NCBI GenBank assembly: GCA_934678955.1
Contig: CAKUSI010000126.1
Location: forward strand, 1 to 9,980
Length of the DNA stretch: 9,980 nt
Direction of reading: 5' to 3'
Origin: an uncultured Austwickia sp.
GTDB lineage: Bacteria; Actinomycetota; Actinomycetes; Actinomycetales; Dermatophilaceae
Shown: positions 6,868-9,980 of the stretch, one piece after another
Layout: each line of letters opens with the position of its first letter
Numbering within the stretch: the first letter of the stretch is position 1
Made by a program: the position numbers and the translations under genes
The notes under the pieces: model-generated
The model's database searches: none
What the model was told of the DNA's origin: nothing
Seen by the model: only the letters and a program-made list of their open reading frames with translations

Positions 6868-8017
6868 ACGCCGCGGCGACGGCCGCGCCCACGCGGTCCA
6901 CGAACTCGGTCAGGATCTCCCGGCTGGTCCCGAAGTTGAGCCGGGTGTGGCCCTCGCCGCCCTCGCCGAACGCGGGGCCGGGGTTGAGGTAGACCTTGGC
7001 GTGCTGCAGCAGCCATGCTGACGGATCCGCACCGGCCAGCGCCTCCACGCCCGTGAAGTCCAGCCAGGCCAGGTACGTCGCCTGCGGCGGGACGTAGCCG
7101 ATGCCAGGCGCCGCCTCCGGCAGCGCCTGCGCCAGGTAGTCCCGGTTGCCGCGCAGATAGTCCAGGAGCTCGTCGAGCCAGGGCTCCCCGTGCTCGTACG
7201 CGGCGATCGACGCCTCGATCCCCAGCGTGGACGCCCCGTGGGTGGCCATCCGGTTGATCTGGGCCAGCACGCGCAGGTCCTTGGCGCGCGAAAAGACGAG
7301 CTGGGCGCACTTCAGCCCGGGGGTGTTGAAGCCCTTGGAGCTGGCCGTCAGGGTGATCGTGGCCTCGGCGGCCACGTCGGAGACCGACGCGGTCGGCACG
7401 TGGCGGCCCTCGAAGACCAGCGTGGCGTGGATCTCGTCGGAGATCACCCGGGCGCCATACCGCTCCGCCAGCTCGCAGACCGCGTGCAGCTCGGCCGGCG
7501 CGAAGACCGCGCCCAGCGGGTTGTAGGGGTTGCACAGGATGATCCCGCCGGCCCCCTTGCGCAGCGCGTCCTCGATCCGATCCAGGTCGAAGTGGTAGTC
7601 CGCGCCGTCCCGCAGCATCGGCACGTAGACCCCGCGGCGCCCGGTCAGGTGGAGCACGTCGAAGAACGGCATGTATGCGGGCACGGGCAGAACGATGTCG
7701 GAGCCTGGCGTCGTGTAGTGGTCGATGGCGAGCTGCACGCCCCGCAGCACGTCGGGGAGCTCTCGGATCCACCCGGGGTCGACGGGCCAGCCATACCGTC
7801 GCTCACACCAGGCCGCCGTGGCGCGGGCGAGGCGGCCGTCGCGGGTCTCGTAGCCGAACACCTCCCGCTGCGCCGCCTCGCGGACCGCCTCGGCGACGGC
7901 GGGACAGGTCGCAAAATCCATCTCGGCCACCCACAACGGCAGGATCTCCGGGCCGTGCAGAGTCCACTTCATCGTGTGCCGAGCGCGCAGCTGGTCGGGG
8001 GTGAGGGTGAGCGGCAT
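6866..8017 (-). CDS. MalY/PatB-type PLP-dependent C-S beta-lyase / aminotransferase
   Basis: Cytoplasmic fold-type I PLP enzyme, 383 residues, complete. Visible landmarks of the MalY/PatB subfamily are WVAEMDF (29-35), the PLP-contacting Y115 in PVPAYMPFF, NPYNPLG (163-169), SDEIHATL with D194 that would pair with the pyridine nitrogen, SSKGFN with the Schiff-base lysine K228, and R359 in HTRLNFG for substrate carboxylate binding. Relatives cleave cystathionine or cysteine to a thiol, pyruvate and ammonia (EC 4.4.1.13 type); some act on other sulfur substrates or as aminotransferases, and E. coli MalY also represses maltose genes. Which applies here cannot be read from sequence. Start choice: ATG at 8017 follows AAGGTGG at four bases. 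A longer frame to 8119 only reads through the upstream tandem repeats and is not credible. It converges on the narK pair and diverges from the chemoreceptor, so it is probably monocistronic. Confidence 0.93.
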   Translation of the reverse strand: MPLTLTPDQLRARHTMKWTLHGPEILPLWVAEMDFATCPAVAEAVREAAQREVFGYETRDGRLARATAAWCERRYGWPVDPGWIRELPDVLRGVQLAIDHYTTPGSDIVLPVPAYMPFFDVLHLTGRRGVYVPMLRDGADYHFDLDRIEDALRKGAGGIILCNPYNPLGAVFAPAELHAVCELAERYGARVISDEIHATLVFEGRHVPTASVSDVAAEATITLTASSKGFNTPGLKCAQLVFSRAKDLRVLAQINRMATHGASTLGIEASIAAYEHGEPWLDELLDYLRGNRDYLAQALPEAAPGIGYVPPQATYLAWLDFTGVEALAGADPSAWLLQHAKVYLNPGPAFGEGGEGHTRLNFGTSREILTEFVDRVGAAVAAA

Positions 8018-8050
8018 GGCCCCACCTTGGCGCGCGCCCCGCCGCCGGGG

Positions 8051-8124
8051 CAAATGCCGTCGAGGCACATGCCGTGGGGGCGAATGACCCGGGGACGCAC
8101 GCCGTGGGGCGAATGCCACGGCGG
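8051..8124. repeat. Five-copy imperfect tandem repeat, period about 15 bp
   Basis: Copies begin at 8051, 8066, 8081, 8096 and 8110, giving periods of 15, 15, 15 and 14 bases. The consensus is C-R-M-ATGCCGTGGGGG. The first, second and fifth copies keep ATGCC, the third reads ATGAC and the fourth ACGCC. The array starts 34 bases upstream of the lyase ATG and so sits in its leader or promoter. Because 15 is a multiple of three, the array stays open in several frames and encodes spurious pentapeptide repeats on both strands. Confidence 0.75.
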
Positions 8125-8193
8125 GGCGCCTTCTATCCGCGCGCGAGTAGTCCTGCCTCTCGATTGTGGCGTGACGAACGGAATTTCCTGTGG

Positions 8194-8212
8194 TTGACCG
8201 CTCACCGGTCGA
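8194..8212. promoter_or_regulatory. Candidate operator dyad upstream of the chemoreceptor
   Basis: TTGACCGCTCACCGGTCGA has 7-base arms that match at six of seven positions around a 5-base centre (perfect core GACCG-n5-CGGTC). It lies about 110 bases before the chemoreceptor ATG and next to the only AT-richer patch in the spacer. The first bases also read TTGACC, like a -35 box, but no matching -10 follows at 17 bases. A regulator-binding role is a guess. Confidence 0.25.
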
Positions 8213-8222
8213 TGGGGGCCAT

Positions 8223-8275
8223 GACGTCCCTCCAGGCGGACGCGCAGCGACGTCCCTCCAGGCGGACGCGCAGCG
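8223..8275. repeat. Exact 26-bp tandem duplication upstream of the chemoreceptor
   Basis: The 26 bases from 8223 to 8248, beginning GACGTCCCTCC and ending GACGCGCAGC, are repeated without change at 8249-8274, and the next base also matches. The copies abut directly and end 46 bases before the chemoreceptor ATG, so they probably lie in its promoter-proximal or 5' untranslated region. Perfect identity implies a recent slippage or duplication event. The unit is not a multiple of three, in line with non-coding DNA. Confidence 0.85.
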
Positions 8276-8321
8276 CCCACCCGCGCGGCAACCCTAACCC
8301 CGTGAGACGAGGAAAGTTCCC

Positions 8322-9944
8322 ATGAGCCAAGCCGTGCAGACATCGCGGTTGTCACTGAATCGGTTGAGCCTCCGGCCCAAGATTTTGGCGATCGGCGTCA
8401 TCGGCCTGCTGTGCACGCTGGTCCTCGGCGGCACCAGCATGGTCTCGCTGAACAGCATGAAGTCGGACGCGGACGCCCTCGAGCAGGCCATGCACTGGGA
8501 GCAGAGCGCGCTCCGCCTGGAAGCCCACATCTTCAACCTCAAGCACTACCAGAACGGCTACCTGCTCGACGCGCAGGCCAAGAACGCCTCCGCCAACCTG
8601 GAGGAGCTGGACAGCCGGAAGAACTTCCTGTCGAACATGGCGACGGTCGACAAGGACCTGGCCAACTTCCCGGCGCTCACCCTGGACACCGGCAAGGAAG
8701 CGTCGGCGGAGTTCATCGAGCACGTCCAAGAGTTCAAGAAGGCGGACGGGGAGGTCGCCGCGCTGGTGAAGTCCGGCAAGTTGGCGCAGGCCGTCGAGAT
8801 GTCGTTGGGCGACGCGACCGTCGCCATCAACGAGGCCGGCAAGCACGCCGAGGAGCTCGTGGGCGTCATCGACCAGCGGGGCAAGGAAATCACGACGGGG
8901 ACCGAGAACACCTTCCGGACCGCCCTGATCGCGATCATCGGCGTGACGCTCTTCGCCGCCGTCGTGCTGTTCCTACTGGCCTGGCGGATCGCCGGCGGGA
9001 TCGTCCGCTCGGTCGAGGCCGTCAAGTCGAGCCTGTCGGCGATGGGCAAGGGCGACCTGACCCACCCGGTGAAGGCCGAGACCGACGACGAGGTGGGCGT
9101 GATGGCCCGCGCGGCGGAGGACACTCGGACGTCCATGCACGATGTGCTCCAGAAGGTCGACGAGGCGACGGCGGGGGTCGCCGCGGCCTCCGAGGAGCTG
9201 TCCGCGACCGCTGCTCAGATGGGCAGCAGCTCCGACAACGCTTCGCGCCGCGTCGCCACCGTGTCCGCCTCGGCGAGTGAGGTCTCGACCAACATCCAGA
9301 CGGTCGCCGCGGGCACCGAGGAGATGACGGCGAGCATCCGCGAGATCGCGGCGAACGCCCAGGACGCCGCCGGTGTGGCCGCCAGCGCGGTCCAGGTCGC
9401 CGACCAGACCAACGCTACGGTCGCCAAGCTGGGTGAGTCCTCCGCCGAGATCGGCGACGTCATCAAGACGATCACGAGCATCGCCGAGCAGACCAACCTG
9501 CTGGCCCTGAACGCCACGATCGAGGCGGCCCGGGCCGGGGAGGCCGGCAAGGGCTTCGCGGTGGTGGCCAACGAGGTGAAGGACCTGGCTCAGGAGACCG
9601 CCAAGGCCACCGAAGACATCTCTCGGCGGGTCGAGCAGATCCAGGTCGACACCGAGGCCGCGGTGACCGCGATCAGTCAGATCTCGGGGATCATCGCCCG
9701 GATCAACGACACCCAGTCGACGATCGCCTCGGCGGTGGAGGAGCAGACCGCCACCACCAACGAGATGGGTCGCAACATGCAGGAGGCCTCGTCCGGCTCC
9801 CAGGCGATCGCCTCGAACATCGGTGAGGTGAACCAGGCCGCCCAGGAGACGAACCAGGGCGCCGCGGCCACCGCGCAGGCGGCCACCGAGCTCGCGGCGC
9901 GCGCCGCGGAGCTGCAGTCGCTGGTCAAGCAGTTCCAGCTCTGA
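8322..9944 (+). CDS. Methyl-accepting chemotaxis protein (transmembrane chemoreceptor)
   Basis: Inner-membrane receptor of 540 residues that would sense a ligand outside the membrane and control CheA through CheW. Order of parts: short basic cytoplasmic N-terminus (1-18); TM1 about 20-40; a mostly helical sensor of about 155 residues (41-198), in size and predicted helicity like a four-helix-bundle ligand-binding domain; TM2 about 199-222; HAMP about 222-275 (with the GDLTHPV and DEVGVM signatures); then a long coiled-coil signalling domain. The conserved hairpin tip [20 protein letters not shown] is at 387-406, followed by [13 protein letters not shown] (411-423). Gln/Glu-rich heptads on both sides are likely methylation sites. 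The C-terminus ends QSLVKQFQL with no CheR-tethering NWETF-type pentapeptide. The start is supported by GAGGA ending eight bases upstream. No che or flagellar genes lie in the window, so the ligand is unknown. Complete, no damage seen. Confidence 0.96.
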   Translation: MSQAVQTSRLSLNRLSLRPKILAIGVIGLLCTLVLGGTSMVSLNSMKSDADALEQAMHWEQSALRLEAHIFNLKHYQNGYLLDAQAKNASANLEELDSRKNFLSNMATVDKDLANFPALTLDTGKEASAEFIEHVQEFKKADGEVAALVKSGKLAQAVEMSLGDATVAINEAGKHAEELVGVIDQRGKEITTGTENTFRTALIAIIGVTLFAAVVLFLLAWRIAGGIVRSVEAVKSSLSAMGKGDLTHPVKAETDDEVGVMARAAEDTRTSMHDVLQKVDEATAGVAAASEELSATAAQMGSSSDNASRRVATVSASASEVSTNIQTVAAGTEEMTASIREIAANAQDAAGVAASAVQVADQTNATVAKLGESSAEIGDVIKTITSIAEQTNLLALNATIEAARAGEAGKGFAVVANEVKDLAQETAKATEDISRRVEQIQVDTEAAVTAISQISGIIARINDTQSTIASAVEEQTATTNEMGRNMQEASSGSQAIASNIGEVNQAAQETNQGAAATAQAATELAARAAELQSLVKQFQL

Positions 9945-9949
9945 GCCGG

Positions 9950-9968
9950 CGGCCCCCCCAAGGGGCCG
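9950..9968 (+). terminator. Terminator-like hairpin after the chemoreceptor
   Basis: CGGCCCC (9950-9956) pairs perfectly with GGGGCCG (9962-9968) around a CCCAA loop, starting five bases after the stop codon. No T-run follows, as is common for candidate terminators in high-GC actinobacteria, so its efficiency as an intrinsic terminator is uncertain. Confidence 0.55.
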
Positions 9969-9980
9969 ACCCGCTCGTGA

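Larger units (their letters stand above)
8018..8321. other. Divergent spacer between the C-S lyase and the chemoreceptor
   Basis: This 304-base gene-free stretch must carry the promoters of both flanking genes. From left to right it holds the lyase ribosome site, a five-copy tandem repeat of about 15 bases (8051-8124), a locally AT-richer patch around GGAATTTCC (8180-8188), a dyad beginning TTGACCG (8194-8212), an exact 26-bp tandem duplication (8223-8275) and the chemoreceptor ribosome site GAGGAAAG (8309-8316), whose core GAGGA ends eight bases before the ATG. I cannot assign a convincing -35/-10 pair on either strand, nor a flagellar sigma-type promoter. A small open frame on the plus strand crosses both repeats but looks non-coding. 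Confidence 0.6.

Noticed and set aside
8017..8119. A 34-residue N-terminal extension of the lyase from an ATG at 8119
   Set aside because: It is Arg/Pro/His-rich, encoded by the tandem repeats, and unlike the MalY/PatB family start. The ATG at 8017 has a good ribosome site.
7190..8197. A 335-codon plus-strand frame over the lyase gene and its leader repeats, with pentapeptide repeats such as HMPWG-RMTRG
   Set aside because: It is the codon-aligned antisense of the lyase. The pentapeptides come from the 15-bp tandem array, and there is no supporting ribosome site.
8051..8275. CRISPR array
   Set aside because: The 15-bp copies and the 26-bp copies abut with no spacers, and no cas genes are present.
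8074..8325. A possible 83-residue small protein in the lyase/chemoreceptor spacer
   Set aside because: It crosses both tandem repeats, has Arg/Pro-rich random composition and overlaps the chemoreceptor start. The 26-bp unit shifts reading phase between copies, which argues against coding selection.
1..9980. Insertion sequences, prophage, tRNA or rRNA genes
   Set aside because: I see no transposase or integrase motifs, no terminal inverted repeats with target duplications, and no tRNA cloverleaf or rRNA sequence.

Overview
This window is a high-GC segment of a bacterial chromosome. It most likely comes from an actinomycete: NarG resembles the mycobacterial/actinobacterial cytoplasmic type, all five complete genes end in TGA, codons strongly prefer G/C in third position, and long antisense frames stay open. 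I cannot name the genus. The chemotaxis receptor suggests a motile organism, and the nitrate genes suggest one that can respire nitrate when oxygen is low.

Layout. (1) Bases 1-3754, minus strand: nearly all of a nitrate-respiration operon is off the left edge except narG, the catalytic subunit of membrane-bound nitrate reductase. The first codons of the next gene, presumably narH, overlap the narG stop. (2) Bases 3755-3979: a divergent control region with a perfect 10-bp inverted repeat. (3) Bases 3980-6819, plus strand: two NarK-family nitrate/nitrite transporters of different subtype, joined by a 4-base ATGA overlap. (4) Bases 6820-6865: a short convergent gap with a 15-bp direct repeat. 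(5) Bases 6866-8017, minus strand: a MalY/PatB-type PLP-dependent C-S lyase/aminotransferase. (6) Bases 8018-8321: a 304-bp divergent spacer with a five-copy, roughly 15-bp tandem repeat, an exact 26-bp tandem duplication and a short dyad. (7) Bases 8322-9944, plus strand: a complete methyl-accepting chemotaxis protein, followed by a terminator-like hairpin at the right edge.

How the genes work together. NarG with NarH, NarJ and NarI (outside the window) would reduce nitrate with quinol electrons on the cytoplasmic face of the membrane. The two transporters on the other side of the shared promoter region would bring nitrate in and pass nitrite out. The first looks like the NarK1 type (usually nitrate/proton symport) and the second like the NarK2/NarU type (usually nitrate/nitrite antiport). 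The C-S lyase and the chemoreceptor have no evident link to nitrate metabolism.

I see no wholly new system. The points most worth a second look are non-coding: the inverted repeat between narG and narK, the unusual repeats in the lyase/chemoreceptor spacer, and the translationally overlapping NarK1-NarK2 pair, which mirrors the fused double NarK known from Paracoccus.
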